Below are positions 53,289-61,826 of a DNA stretch of 61,970 nt, in pieces (positions within the stretch are counted from its first letter, which is position 1; every line of letters starts with the position of its first letter). Under the pieces are notes generated by a model, which was not told the origin of the DNA, ran no database searches, and saw only the letters and a list, made by a program, of their open reading frames with translations. A program made the translations under genes and the position numbers. The DNA comes from Loigolactobacillus zhaoyuanensis. Lineage in GTDB: Bacteria > Bacillota > Bacilli > Lactobacillales > Lactobacillaceae. The DNA is taken from assembly GCF_003946385.1 (NCBI RefSeq), contig NZ_RHOE01000010.1:1-61970 (forward strand), written 5' to 3'.

Positions 53289-53557
53289 AAAAAAAGTCCC
53301 TGCAAAATATTGCAGGGACGATAATATCGTGGTACCACCCAAATTCACGTCACCAATATACGGTAACACCTCAAAAGCACAAACATGCCGGGAGTAATAA
53401 CAGACTCCACTGTAACAAAGGCTTTCACTCTTGTTAAGACTCTGGATTCATGTTCAGTTCTGCTTTTGATCTGCCCTTTCACCATTGGCAGTCGCTTAAA
53501 ATCGACTCGCAAAACTTACTCTTTCCATCAACATCTTTTTTAATTAATTTTTAATTT
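53289..53557 (-). promoter_or_regulatory. T-box riboswitch upstream of the thioredoxin-like/symporter/ATP-grasp operon, possibly Met-specific
   Basis: The T-box core GGGTGGTACCACG lies at 53340-53328 (minus), and the terminator GTCCCTGCAA..TTGCAGGGAC with seven T residues is at 53319-53290. In stem I, AGTTTTGC pairs with GCAGAACT. AGTA and GAA flank this helix, placing the specifier at ATG (53451-53449), followed by A. The same offset gives a Tyr codon in the tyrA T-box. T-box identity is certain; the Met reading is manual. Confidence 0.9.
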
Positions 53558-53563
53558 AAAGCA

Positions 53564-53592
53564 AGTATAGGGTCCCGAACAGCAAAAGTCAA
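53564..53592 (-). promoter_or_regulatory. Promoter of the second T-box operon
   Basis: On the minus strand TTGACT (53592-53587) and TATACT (53569-53564) are 17 bases apart, placing the start near 53557. The gap 53593-53795 has no other feature I can name. Confidence 0.75.
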
Positions 53593-53795
53593 TCACGATT
53601 TTCAAACTAGCAACAGCTTCACGAGCATCCCAAATTATTTGCTTAGGTATAATCGCTGTTAGCCTATATTTAGAAACTAGTATCGTTATCCGTCCGAATC
53701 ACTGATACAACGTACGGTTCAAGCTTAAGTGTAGTCAGTAACGTTGCGTATATTTCATCAGTTGCAGAAGCATTTAACTTAGACAATCTCCTCGT

Positions 53796-54611
53796 CTATT
53801 TTCGTTGCGCCAATCGTTTACGTAATTCTGCTAATGCCGAAATATCCTTGACCGAGGTCCGCGTGTTGTTCAACCTTAAATGTGGAAAGCTACGCAACAG
53901 CCGCCGCTGGACAAAATTCAAATTAGGCAGTTGTTCACGTTCACCCGTGTTAGCCCGAAAAGCCTCCAGCCAAGCGTGTTCGTGCTCTAATTTAGCACCT
54001 GTGTCAGCCACCTTAGCTTTAAGCTCACCTTTTTTGTCCTCGATCGCATCGCCAATTCGTTTCGTTGCTGCACCAAACGCAATAACATTAGCCAATGTAA
54101 AGCCGAAGTCAAACATCAGGATGGCAATTAAGCCGATGACCATAAAAATACCGTAATGCACGGCTAAATATAGTACTAAGTGGGCAACCAATGGCTGAAT
54201 AAACTTAACGATCAAGACAACGCCGACACCCCAGAACAACGAAATTGGGATCGCCACACGTCCGTTAATATTTAATGGCACGTCACTATAATCCCACCAC
54301 CGTGCGTGGAATAATTGTTCCATCAACCAACTAGTCACGTATTCGATCAAAGTAACTAGCAACGCACTTAGCAGATAAAGAACCACCAAATTATTTTCAA
54401 ACGGCTCGATCACGGCCAATACCGCCGCCATACTAAATCCATAGACTGGGATGATCGGCCCAATCAAAAAACCAGAATTGACCCAGTGCCGTTTGCGCAC
54501 ACTGACATAAGCGCTTTCCCACAGCCAACCAACAAACGCATAGGCGAAAAAATACAGCACCCACAGCGAAAATTGTTGTTCAAAGGTATTTTGTAATGTT
54601 GAAATCGCCAT
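53796..54611 (-). CDS. Putative ABC-transporter type IV (CmpB) membrane protein
   Basis: A 271-residue protein with about five or six membrane helices in the first 190 residues and a soluble tail. FFAYAFVGWLWESAYVS, SGFLIGPIIPVYGFS and RWWDYSDVPLNINGRV are hallmarks of the PF06541 family. Despite its name it has no ABC ATPase nearby, and its true role is unknown. Monocistronic. Confidence 0.8.
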   Translation of the reverse strand: MAISTLQNTFEQQFSLWVLYFFAYAFVGWLWESAYVSVRKRHWVNSGFLIGPIIPVYGFSMAAVLAVIEPFENNLVVLYLLSALLVTLIEYVTSWLMEQLFHARWWDYSDVPLNINGRVAIPISLFWGVGVVLIVKFIQPLVAHLVLYLAVHYGIFMVIGLIAILMFDFGFTLANVIAFGAATKRIGDAIEDKKGELKAKVADTGAKLEHEHAWLEAFRANTGEREQLPNLNFVQRRLLRSFPHLRLNNTRTSVKDISALAELRKRLAQRK

Positions 54612-54805
54612 CTCGATTCTCCTTGTATATAGAATATTTATGTATTATTTAACGACGTTTATTGTTGTTATTATAGCTAATTCCACTAAAAAAATCGATC
54701 TTATAGTCCGCAAATACAAGCTTCGTACCACATAATAAAATTTTTATCAAAAAAATCAATTCATTTGGTCATAATTTTGTTAGAATATGTATTAGAGGTA
54801 ACCTA

Positions 54806-55096
54806 ATGTTTTTATTAGCTATTATTACTGGCACCCTGACGCTCATGAACTATTTCTTTTTAACCAATCAGACTTACGCCCCTTTAATTGGTAGTTTGCT
54901 TCAAGTGATTTTGTTAGCGCTAACGCTAGTCGCCGCCGTCAAATATCGTGGGCAACGACAGCGGCATGACTATGCTGGTCGTGGCTACCAAATATTTAGC
55001 TTACGTTTCAGTATTATCCTATTAGCTTGCCTTGGCAATATTGCCGTTTTAATTGTTGTCCTGTTGAATTTATTTGGCGGTTTAAAGCAATTCTAA
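54806..55096 (+). CDS. Hypothetical membrane protein
   Basis: A 96-residue protein with three hydrophobic segments (about residues 2-18, 26-44 and 68-90) and a basic loop YRGQRQRHDYAGRGY between the second and third. AGAGGTAA precedes the ATG. No family recognised. It stands between the CmpB-like gene and an unrecognised pair. Confidence 0.6.
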   Translation: MFLLAIITGTLTLMNYFFLTNQTYAPLIGSLLQVILLALTLVAAVKYRGQRQRHDYAGRGYQIFSLRFSIILLACLGNIAVLIVVLLNLFGGLKQF

Positions 55097-55252
55097 TTTA
55101 GTTGTTATTTTGTACTTAGGCGGAGTGGAACACGTCTAAGCATCATTTTATGGCACTAACTAATTTTATTAGGCATTTCACTAATTCACTTTTACAATTG
55201 AAGCGTCTATAGTGGATATAGCTTTTTATTAAGAAAGATAGGTGAACCCATC

Positions 55253-56233
55253 ATGGCACATTTTCACATCAATCACGCCGCGTTGACTGGTAACTCAGAA
55301 GAACCAGCCAATGCAGCTAAGCCAAAGGAGGAATTCCCGAACGTTTTCGACTACCCCGATTTCATTGAACTGCGGCCCCAATTACGTAGCGCAGTCCATA
55401 CGGTGGCAGAAGAATCCTTTGACCAACCAGTCTTACCTGTAAAAATTGAACGGATGGCAGTTGCGTTAGAGGCTCAATTAGAACGCGAAACACGTAAATA
55501 TGAAGCCCAAGAAGCAGTCTTTGCTAACCAAAAAACAGAGTGCAGCGATTTAGTTCGTTTGTACACCCAAATCTTACAAGTGATCAGTCGCCAGCCTGAT
55601 CCTAACAATACTGATCTCGAAGATTTAATTTTCGCTGTTGATCAGACTCGACAAGCTTTGCGTAACTTGCCCACTCAACCTGGCACTGGACCATTATATG
55701 ATCCAGATAGTGTTCGCGAAATCATTCCCGCCACTTTTTATGATTTCGTCATTCAACGGCTCGCTCACCCTTACTTTATTCGCGACGATCACGAATTAAA
55801 ACGGCAAAACCTATCAGCAGAAGGGCAACAATTTGTTGAACGCTTAGCCGCATACGCTTTTCGTGATTGGGATGCTTATTTGACCCACGAATATGACGCC
55901 CAGCACATCATCAAGAATAAAAAGAAGTTAGATGATCAAGTTTATTACACTAAATTGGAAGAAATCGAATTAAATTATGCAGATAAGGCCTATGCTCAAG
56001 TATTTGCGGATACCTTTAATGACTTCGCCAAATTATTGACGCCTAACTATTTGAAAAATTTCGATATTCATACCACGCCAATTCCCGCAGCTAATGCGGT
56101 TTTGCGCAAACAACTAACTGAGATCGTCCGTCAACGCTTTTTAGTTGATGCCGCCGGTTATGAGCATGTTGTCGATCAACCGATCAAAGAGATCAAGGCA
56201 AAATACGCCTTTTACCTGAAAAACTTTTCGTAA
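55253..56233 (+). CDS. Unrecognised 326-residue soluble protein
   Basis: An acidic soluble protein with long predicted helices (residues ~65-125 are Glu/Gln-rich and could form a coiled coil) and a C-terminal region with RDWDAYLTHEYDAQHIIKNK. No signal peptide, membrane segment or catalytic motif is visible. GATAGGTGA precedes the ATG. It is followed 27 bases later by another unknown gene, forming a probable two-gene operon. Function cannot be assigned. Confidence 0.7.
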   Translation: MAHFHINHAALTGNSEEPANAAKPKEEFPNVFDYPDFIELRPQLRSAVHTVAEESFDQPVLPVKIERMAVALEAQLERETRKYEAQEAVFANQKTECSDLVRLYTQILQVISRQPDPNNTDLEDLIFAVDQTRQALRNLPTQPGTGPLYDPDSVREIIPATFYDFVIQRLAHPYFIRDDHELKRQNLSAEGQQFVERLAAYAFRDWDAYLTHEYDAQHIIKNKKKLDDQVYYTKLEEIELNYADKAYAQVFADTFNDFAKLLTPNYLKNFDIHTTPIPAANAVLRKQLTEIVRQRFLVDAAGYEHVVDQPIKEIKAKYAFYLKNFS

Positions 56234-56260
56234 TTAATTAGCTATTAGGGAGGTCCCGCC

Positions 56261-56659
56261 GTGAATTTATCCGCAGAACCCGGCAGTCCTGAATTTGAGA
56301 ATGCTATTTTTATTTTAGATCAACCAATCACTGCTAAAACAGCACCATTACTAGTTTTCCAAGAAAATGTGATCCCTGAGCCAATGGACGCAGAAGCCTG
56401 GGCCATGCCAGCTTATTTAAGTGATGGCTTTAATTTATTCTTCGTCTTTGCACAAAATATGGGGCCAAATTGGTCAGCTACCTTCGCTCAAGTTACCATT
56501 GAAAATGGTAACGAAGTCACGAGTATGAGTAACGTGGTCCCAACTGGCTCCGGCTTCAACGCGATCGCGCACGTTGATCGCCACGCCGCCATTGAGCTAC
56601 TAGCATACTTCGAAACACTTGCCGCCAGCAATCTTGGTCATTGGGAAATGGGTGCCTAA
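56261..56659 (+). CDS. Unrecognised 132-residue protein, partner of the preceding gene
   Basis: A soluble acidic protein starting at GTG 56261 behind a perfect GGGAGGTC. The sequence (EPGSPEFENAIFILDQPITA, later NMGPNWSATFAQVTIENGN) suggests a beta-rich fold. No motif is recognised. Spacing and the shared terminator argue that it works with the 326-residue protein. Confidence 0.65.
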   Translation: MNLSAEPGSPEFENAIFILDQPITAKTAPLLVFQENVIPEPMDAEAWAMPAYLSDGFNLFFVFAQNMGPNWSATFAQVTIENGNEVTSMSNVVPTGSGFNAIAHVDRHAAIELLAYFETLAASNLGHWEMGA

Positions 56660-56696
56660 ACTATTTAAGTACTTGAGTAAGTGTTTGATCAATCAC

Positions 56697-56743
56697 AAAA
56701 GCAGGTATCAAATCTAAATCTAGATTTGATACCTGCTTTTTTC
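56697..56743. terminator. Strong bidirectional-looking terminator
   Basis: AAAAGCAGGTATCAAATCTA pairs perfectly with TAGATTTGATACCTGCTTTT around two to three bases. It lies between the unknown pair and the convergent LysR gene. Confidence 0.9.
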
Positions 56744-56854
56744 TTACTCTGAATACGTTTGACCCCAGTGTTATTTTTTAAACGATCAAGCTAGTTTTTC
56801 GTACTTCATTTAATCGATCTACGGGAATGCTTTCTGCGTATTGCCATTTACATT

Positions 56855-57784
56855 TCACGTGGTCATCCCATTTTTCACTGCCAGATCAATAAACGCTTTT
56901 TCCTGTTTAGTCAGCAATTGATCGCGCTTATAGGCGACCACCGTTTCACTTTGTAATTCAGTTGTTGCTAACTGATAGGTGGCTAATGGTACGTTGCTGG
57001 GATGGCTTTGCCAAACCATTTGTGGCACAAATGTAGCTGCCGAAAAGTTATGTTGCACTAATTTGATGCCGGTATCCAAGCTAGCCGTTCGCAACACGAT
57101 TTGTGGTTCAATATTATTTTTAGCTAAATACTGAGCAAGCAAACGTTGAAAGCCCGAATTCTCATTTTCTAGAATTAGCGGTTGTCCGGCAATAAGCGCA
57201 CGACAATCATTGATCAGTGTCACTGCTTTAGTTGTTTGTCGGTACTGCGGGTGGCTGGGTGGCAATAGCAAATAAACCGGCTCGCGAGCAAATAATTGAT
57301 AGTGAATTTTAGGATTATCAACGGGTAAAACGCCGATATATAAATCCAAATTGTCGTTCAGCAACTCATTTTCCACTTCACTGCTGGGATATTCAACTAA
57401 GCGTAAGTCAACATTCGGGTACGCGGCGTGATATTGTGGCAGCAGCCGAGGCAATATCTGCTCGCCTAACGATTGGGTCACACCAATGACTAAGCGGCCG
57501 TGACCCGCTTCATTCAGATTAGCTAGGCCATGGTACAACGAGTCGTATTGTGCCGTGATGTGCTGGAGCCGCTGCAAATAATATTCCCCTGCATACGTTA
57601 GTTGCAATGGATGATGCCGCCGCTCGATCAAGCGCGTCGCCAACTGCGTTTCCCGCTGCTTAATTATTTTGCTCACTGCTGGTTGGGTCATAAATAATGC
57701 TTCGGCCGCCGCAGAAATATTTCCTAACTTGGCGATCGTCATTAAAATCATACTAAATTGTTTATCCTTTTCCAATGGCGTCAT
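56855..57784 (-). CDS. LysR-family regulator divergent from the flavin reductase gene
   Basis: A 309-residue LysR protein: N-terminal winged HTH (NISAAAEALFMTQPAVSKII) and a periplasmic-binding-like effector domain from residue ~95 (RLVIGVTQSLGEQILPRLLP). ATG 57784 is chosen behind AGAGGTG. LysR regulators usually control the divergent neighbour, here the reductase-apbE pair, with an inducer related to the substrate. A good palindrome lies between them. Confidence 0.88.
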   Translation of the reverse strand: MTPLEKDKQFSMILMTIAKLGNISAAAEALFMTQPAVSKIIKQRETQLATRLIERRHHPLQLTYAGEYYLQRLQHITAQYDSLYHGLANLNEAGHGRLVIGVTQSLGEQILPRLLPQYHAAYPNVDLRLVEYPSSEVENELLNDNLDLYIGVLPVDNPKIHYQLFAREPVYLLLPPSHPQYRQTTKAVTLINDCRALIAGQPLILENENSGFQRLLAQYLAKNNIEPQIVLRTASLDTGIKLVQHNFSAATFVPQMVWQSHPSNVPLATYQLATTELQSETVVAYKRDQLLTKQEKAFIDLAVKNGMTT

Positions 57785-57936
57785 TGCGCTCACCTCTACT
57801 CATTTAATATTATATGCCAAAATTAACATAAATTTAACACAAAATAATTATTTCACAATTTACTAAAATAGATTATTATAGAAGGTGAAAGAGTGACACA
57901 TTGAGTAAGCCCTTTCATTTATAACATTGTGACTAA

Positions 57937-57959
57937 ATGCGATATGTCACTTATCGCAT
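57937..57959. promoter_or_regulatory. Palindromic operator between the LysR gene and the reductase
   Basis: ATGCGATA (57937-57944) and TATCGCAT (57952-57959) form a perfect 8-bp inverted repeat with a 7-base spacer, containing the T-N11-A pattern favoured by LysR proteins. An outer pair GTGAC..GTCAC is nearby. It lies 25 bases before the reductase ATG. Confidence 0.65.
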
Positions 57960-57983
57960 AATATATGTAAGGAAGGTTATTCT

Positions 57984-60377
57984 ATGAAATTTATCGGTAT
58001 CGTCGGAACTAATGCGGATTATTCTAATAACCGTATTCTGCTCCAATATATGCAAAACCATTTCGGCTCGCAGCATGAAATCGAAATTTGTGAAATTAAT
58101 CAATTGCCACTATTTAACGAAAATATTATGAAGCCAACGCCCGCCAACGTCGCACAATTAGCAACTAAAATCGCTGCGGCTGACGGTGTGATCATCGCGA
58201 CACCGGAATACGATCATTCGATTCCTGCTGCATTAAAAAGCGCGCTGGAATGGTTATCTTGCCAAGTTCATCCCTTCACGCATAAACCAGTCATGGTCGT
58301 TGGCGCTTCGTATGGTCCCCAGGGGTCGTCACGGGCCCAGCAACATTTGCGCCAGATTTTGGATTCACCTGGCGTAGGTGCCATCGTTTTGCCAGGTGAC
58401 GAATTTCTACTCGGTCACGTTAAGGATGCCTTCGACACCCAGCACCAATTAAAAGACGCGCAGACGCGCAGCTTTTTGGAAGCATGCTTCGCCCATTTTG
58501 TTGACTTTGCGCGGATCATTAATCGACAATACAAAAAAGCAGCGCCAAAAATAGCTGAAAAACCGCAGCTGACTTGGAACGGTGCGTATGACGTGATCGT
58601 TATTGGTTTCGGCGCTGCTGGTGCCACGGCCGCCCGCTTTGCCGCTGATAATGGCGCTAAAGTCTTGTTGACCGATGCAGCTCCAGAAGGTCACGAAGGC
58701 GGCAACGTGCGTTATGCCGGCCAAGTCGTGGCCACGGGGACTGACTACGATAAAATGTTGGCTTACTACAAAGCGATGCTCGGCCCGATCGATTTGGACG
58801 CTGACCTCTTGCAGACCTACGTTCATGGCATGGTCAACATGCGCCAATACTTCCGTGATCATCTCGATGTTGAACCCGTTAGCTACAACGATACCTACAA
58901 AAATGGAACCAAAGGTGAAGTCGCTAAAGGCTTAGCGCCCGAATATCCGGAATACGCCGGGGCTGATACCTTTGACCTAAGCATGGTCCACGAAGGCTTT
59001 TTCGACGCAGCATTGTGGAAGAATTTGCGCCAGCATGTCGTTGACCGTCATCAAAATATCGATGTCTGGTTAGCTTCACCGGCACAACATTTGATTCAAG
59101 ATCCATTGACTAAAGCAATCACCGGCGTCACGATCAAACGTAATGGTCACAACGTTAACATCCAAGCTAAAAACGGTGTTGTACTGGCCTGCGGTGGCTT
59201 TGAAACTGATAAAAAAGCGATCCAAGATTATTTAGGCGCGCCACACTTAGCAACGATCGGCACCCTTTACAACCAAGGCGATGGCATCAAGATGGCCGAA
59301 GAAATTGGCGCCGACATGTGGCATATGAAGAGTTACGAAGGCCTCGGCATGCTATCAGGCATGACCTTTGCGACCCAGCCCGGCGAACGCGGCAAATTAA
59401 TTCTGGCGCCATGGACTGACCTGTACACCGGCAGTATTTTTGTAGTCGGTGACGATGGCAGCCGCTACTTCCGCGAAGATGAAGCTAACCGGCACGGTCG
59501 CTTGTACGATCATGGCACTTGGCGGATCCCGACCGCCCAGGATCACCCTTACTTGATTTTTGATCAGCAGCAATATGATCAATTCAAAGCAGCGACAAAA
59601 CTACCCGATCCTGACTTCTTTAGCCGCGTAGTTAAAGCCGATAACTTGGCTGATTTAGCTGCTAAAACTGATTTAGATGCAACAACATTACAACAAACGG
59701 TCACTGAATTTAACGGCTTTGCTGAAAACGGCGTCGACTACAGTCAGCACCGCGCCGCAGCAACGATGCGCGCCTTTACCGCCGGCACGTATTACGCCGT
59801 CAAATTAGAATCCGGCATGCTCAATACCCAAGGTGGCCCGCGCCGCAACGCTAACGCCGAGATCCTGAACACCAAGCAACAACCAATTCCGCATTTATAC
59901 GGTGCTGGCGAACTCGGTGGCGCCAACGCTAACCAATACGCCGGTGGCAGCAACTTAGCCGAATGCTTGATTTTCGGTAAAATTGCCGGTGAAAATGCGG
60001 CCAAAGAAAAATCAGCAACCATGGTGGCCCCAGTCATCGCCGCGGCTAACGTTGATCTCGGTGGCAATGACTTAGGCGCCGCGGATTCACTGGCTGATAT
60101 CAGCGTTGGCCCGAACCAATATTTAGGCGTTAGCGAAGCCGGTATTGGTGGCCAAGTGGTGGTCCGCGTCACCTACACTGACGACAAGATCCAAGCCGTT
60201 GAAGTGGTCAAACAAAGTGAAAGTGAAGACGTTGGTAAGGCCGCGGTCGAACAATTACCCGCAGCGATGGTCGCCGCTAACAGTTACGATGTTGACGCCA
60301 TTTCCGGCGCTTCAGCTTCCAGCAACGCCATCAAGAGTGCAGTTAAAAACGCCATCGCCAAAACAGTTAAGGCGTAG
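57984..60377 (+). CDS. Three-domain flavin reductase: FMN reductase + FAD-dependent enoate reductase + FMN-binding domain
   Basis: A 797-residue cytoplasmic protein. Residues ~1-180 are an NADPH-dependent FMN reductase domain (ATPEYDHSIPAALKSALEWL). Residues ~195-660 form a fumarate-reductase-type FAD domain (VIGFGAAGATAARFAADNGA). Residues ~690-797 are an FMN-binding domain ending in DAISGASASS, the site where ApbE attaches FMN. The usual fumarate motif GANRLGGN reads ANQYAGGSN, so another 2-enoate such as a hydroxycinnamate is plausible. ApbE follows. Confidence 0.88.
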   Translation: MKFIGIVGTNADYSNNRILLQYMQNHFGSQHEIEICEINQLPLFNENIMKPTPANVAQLATKIAAADGVIIATPEYDHSIPAALKSALEWLSCQVHPFTHKPVMVVGASYGPQGSSRAQQHLRQILDSPGVGAIVLPGDEFLLGHVKDAFDTQHQLKDAQTRSFLEACFAHFVDFARIINRQYKKAAPKIAEKPQLTWNGAYDVIVIGFGAAGATAARFAADNGAKVLLTDAAPEGHEGGNVRYAGQVVATGTDYDKMLAYYKAMLGPIDLDADLLQTYVHGMVNMRQYFRDHLDVEPVSYNDTYKNGTKGEVAKGLAPEYPEYAGADTFDLSMVHEGFFDAALWKNLRQHVVDRHQNIDVWLASPAQHLIQDPLTKAITGVTIKRNGHNVNIQAKNGVVLACGGFETDKKAIQDYLGAPHLATIGTLYNQGDGIKMAEEIGADMWHMKSYEGLGMLSGMTFATQPGERGKLILAPWTDLYTGSIFVVGDDGSRYFREDEANRHGRLYDHGTWRIPTAQDHPYLIFDQQQYDQFKAATKLPDPDFFSRVVKADNLADLAAKTDLDATTLQQTVTEFNGFAENGVDYSQHRAAATMRAFTAGTYYAVKLESGMLNTQGGPRRNANAEILNTKQQPIPHLYGAGELGGANANQYAGGSNLAECLIFGKIAGENAAKEKSATMVAPVIAAANVDLGGNDLGAADSLADISVGPNQYLGVSEAGIGGQVVVRVTYTDDKIQAVEVVKQSESEDVGKAAVEQLPAAMVAANSYDVDAISGASASSNAIKSAVKNAIAKTVKA

Positions 60378-60382
60378 TTTAA

Positions 60383-61315
60383 ATGCTGCCACTTAAGAAA
60401 AGTTATTTTGCCCTGGGGACTTTGATCAATTTAACCGTTTTTGCGCCAGCAACTGAGGCTGACCTTGAAGCAGCCTATCACTTGATCCAGCACTATGAAG
60501 ATGTTCTGACCGTTAATCGGCCACAATCGGAAGTCATGGCGATCAACCATACCGCCGGTGAACATGCAGTCGTTGTTTCAGCGCTGACCTATCAGTTAGT
60601 GCAAACCGCCGTTAATGTTAGCTTGCAACAACTTGGTTTTAACGTTGCAATCGGCCCATTAGTTAAGCTTTGGCACATCGGCTTTAGTGATGCCCACAAA
60701 CCTAGCGACCGAGCAATCGCTACTAAGTTACCCTTGATCGATCCACAGCAGATCGAACTCAATGAGCAGCAACACAGCGTTTTTCTACGGCAAAGCGGGA
60801 TGGAGCTTGATCTCGGCGCTATTGCCAAAGGCTACATTGCCGACGCGATCCGCACACTGTGGCAACAACGCCACGTGGTCCAAGGGATCATTGATCTCGG
60901 TGGCAACATTCTTTTAGTTGGACAACAACAATGGCGCGTTGGTATCCAAGCGCCAGATCGACAGCGTGGGCAAATGATTATGCGCTTGACCACCGCTGCG
61001 GCCGCGGTGGTTACCTCTGGTATTTACGAACGCCACTTACAAATTGACGGCCACGATTACCATCACATGTTCGATAGTCAAACCGGCTACCCGATTGAAA
61101 ATAATTTAGCCAGCGTGACGATTATTGCCCCTGACTCGCTGACCGCAGATATCTGGACGACGATTGCCTTTTATCAGGGATTAGCTAGCAGAAAATTAAT
61201 TGCGCAACAACCTGATCTAGCCGCTATTTATGTGACGCAAACCCAGCAGATCTATTTGACTGCCGGATTAAAGGACAAAGTTGAGTTGCTGGATAGCGCT
61301 TATCAAATTCAATAG
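60383..61315 (+). CDS. apbE: FAD:protein FMN transferase (ApbE)
   Basis: A 310-residue Mg-dependent enzyme that moves FMN from FAD onto Ser/Thr of FMN-binding domains. GMELDLGAIAKGYIADAI and IIDLGGNILLVG are family signatures, and HHMFDSQTGYPIENN is the metal/FAD region. It has no lipobox, consistent with a cytoplasmic partner. It begins six bases after the reductase stop, so its target is very likely the DAISGASA site of that protein. Confidence 0.92.
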   Translation: MLPLKKSYFALGTLINLTVFAPATEADLEAAYHLIQHYEDVLTVNRPQSEVMAINHTAGEHAVVVSALTYQLVQTAVNVSLQQLGFNVAIGPLVKLWHIGFSDAHKPSDRAIATKLPLIDPQQIELNEQQHSVFLRQSGMELDLGAIAKGYIADAIRTLWQQRHVVQGIIDLGGNILLVGQQQWRVGIQAPDRQRGQMIMRLTTAAAAVVTSGIYERHLQIDGHDYHHMFDSQTGYPIENNLASVTIIAPDSLTADIWTTIAFYQGLASRKLIAQQPDLAAIYVTQTQQIYLTAGLKDKVELLDSAYQIQ

Positions 61316-61380
61316 CTCGTTAAAAATAAAGCTGTGAATAAATGATTTAGTTCTTTCTAAAGTTTAATTAGGACAGATTT

Positions 61381-61826
61381 TGTTTGGTTCCATTCCGGTG
61401 CTGGCGTGGAACGCGTGCGACTTGAACTTGGCGGTTTTCGCCTTAGTTCAATCGACAACGGGAAGCAAGCACTGCTTAGCGGATAAGTGCTAGTTTCTGA
61501 TACTTGTTAAACTTAGTTGTTAAGAACGAGCGACAGTGGCGCGTTGGACTTGCCGCACCTCGGCAATAGTCCAATCGACAACGGGAAGAGCGTTCTGTTT
61601 AGCAAATAAGTACTAATTACGATACTTGTAAATAGTGTCATTAAGAACGAGCGACAGTGATACGCCAGCGCCTCCATTTCACCTTGGCAGTTTTAGAACA
61701 CTATTTAATTGGTTAGTTTAATCGTCTTAGCTAGTTCAATTAGGATTAATCGACAGTTGTTAGAGACTCGTAGTTGTAAAAATAGATTATGTTCGCATAA
61801 AAACACCGGTAAAACAGTCAGAAACC
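61381..61826. repeat. Dispersed non-coding element family A, copy 3 (3'-truncated)
   Basis: Head plus unit a (61415-61535) and unit b (61536-61657), then the linker up to the first arm of the long hairpin (AACACCGGTAAAACAGTC), after which similarity stops. Unit b has the variant hairpin TTGGACT TGCCG..CGGCA..AGTCCAA (61544-61574), with paired changes relative to other units. GGTGCTGGCGT and ACGCCAGCGCC close the two units. Beyond 61826 I see nothing recognisable to the window end. Confidence 0.85.

Noticed and set aside
53796-54611. A true ABC transporter permease
   Set aside because: The PF06541 name is historical; no ATPase or binding protein adjoins it, so I do not claim ABC transport.
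59792-60172. A 126-codon minus-strand frame inside the reductase gene
   Set aside because: Antisense shadow of the conserved FAD and FMN-binding domains.
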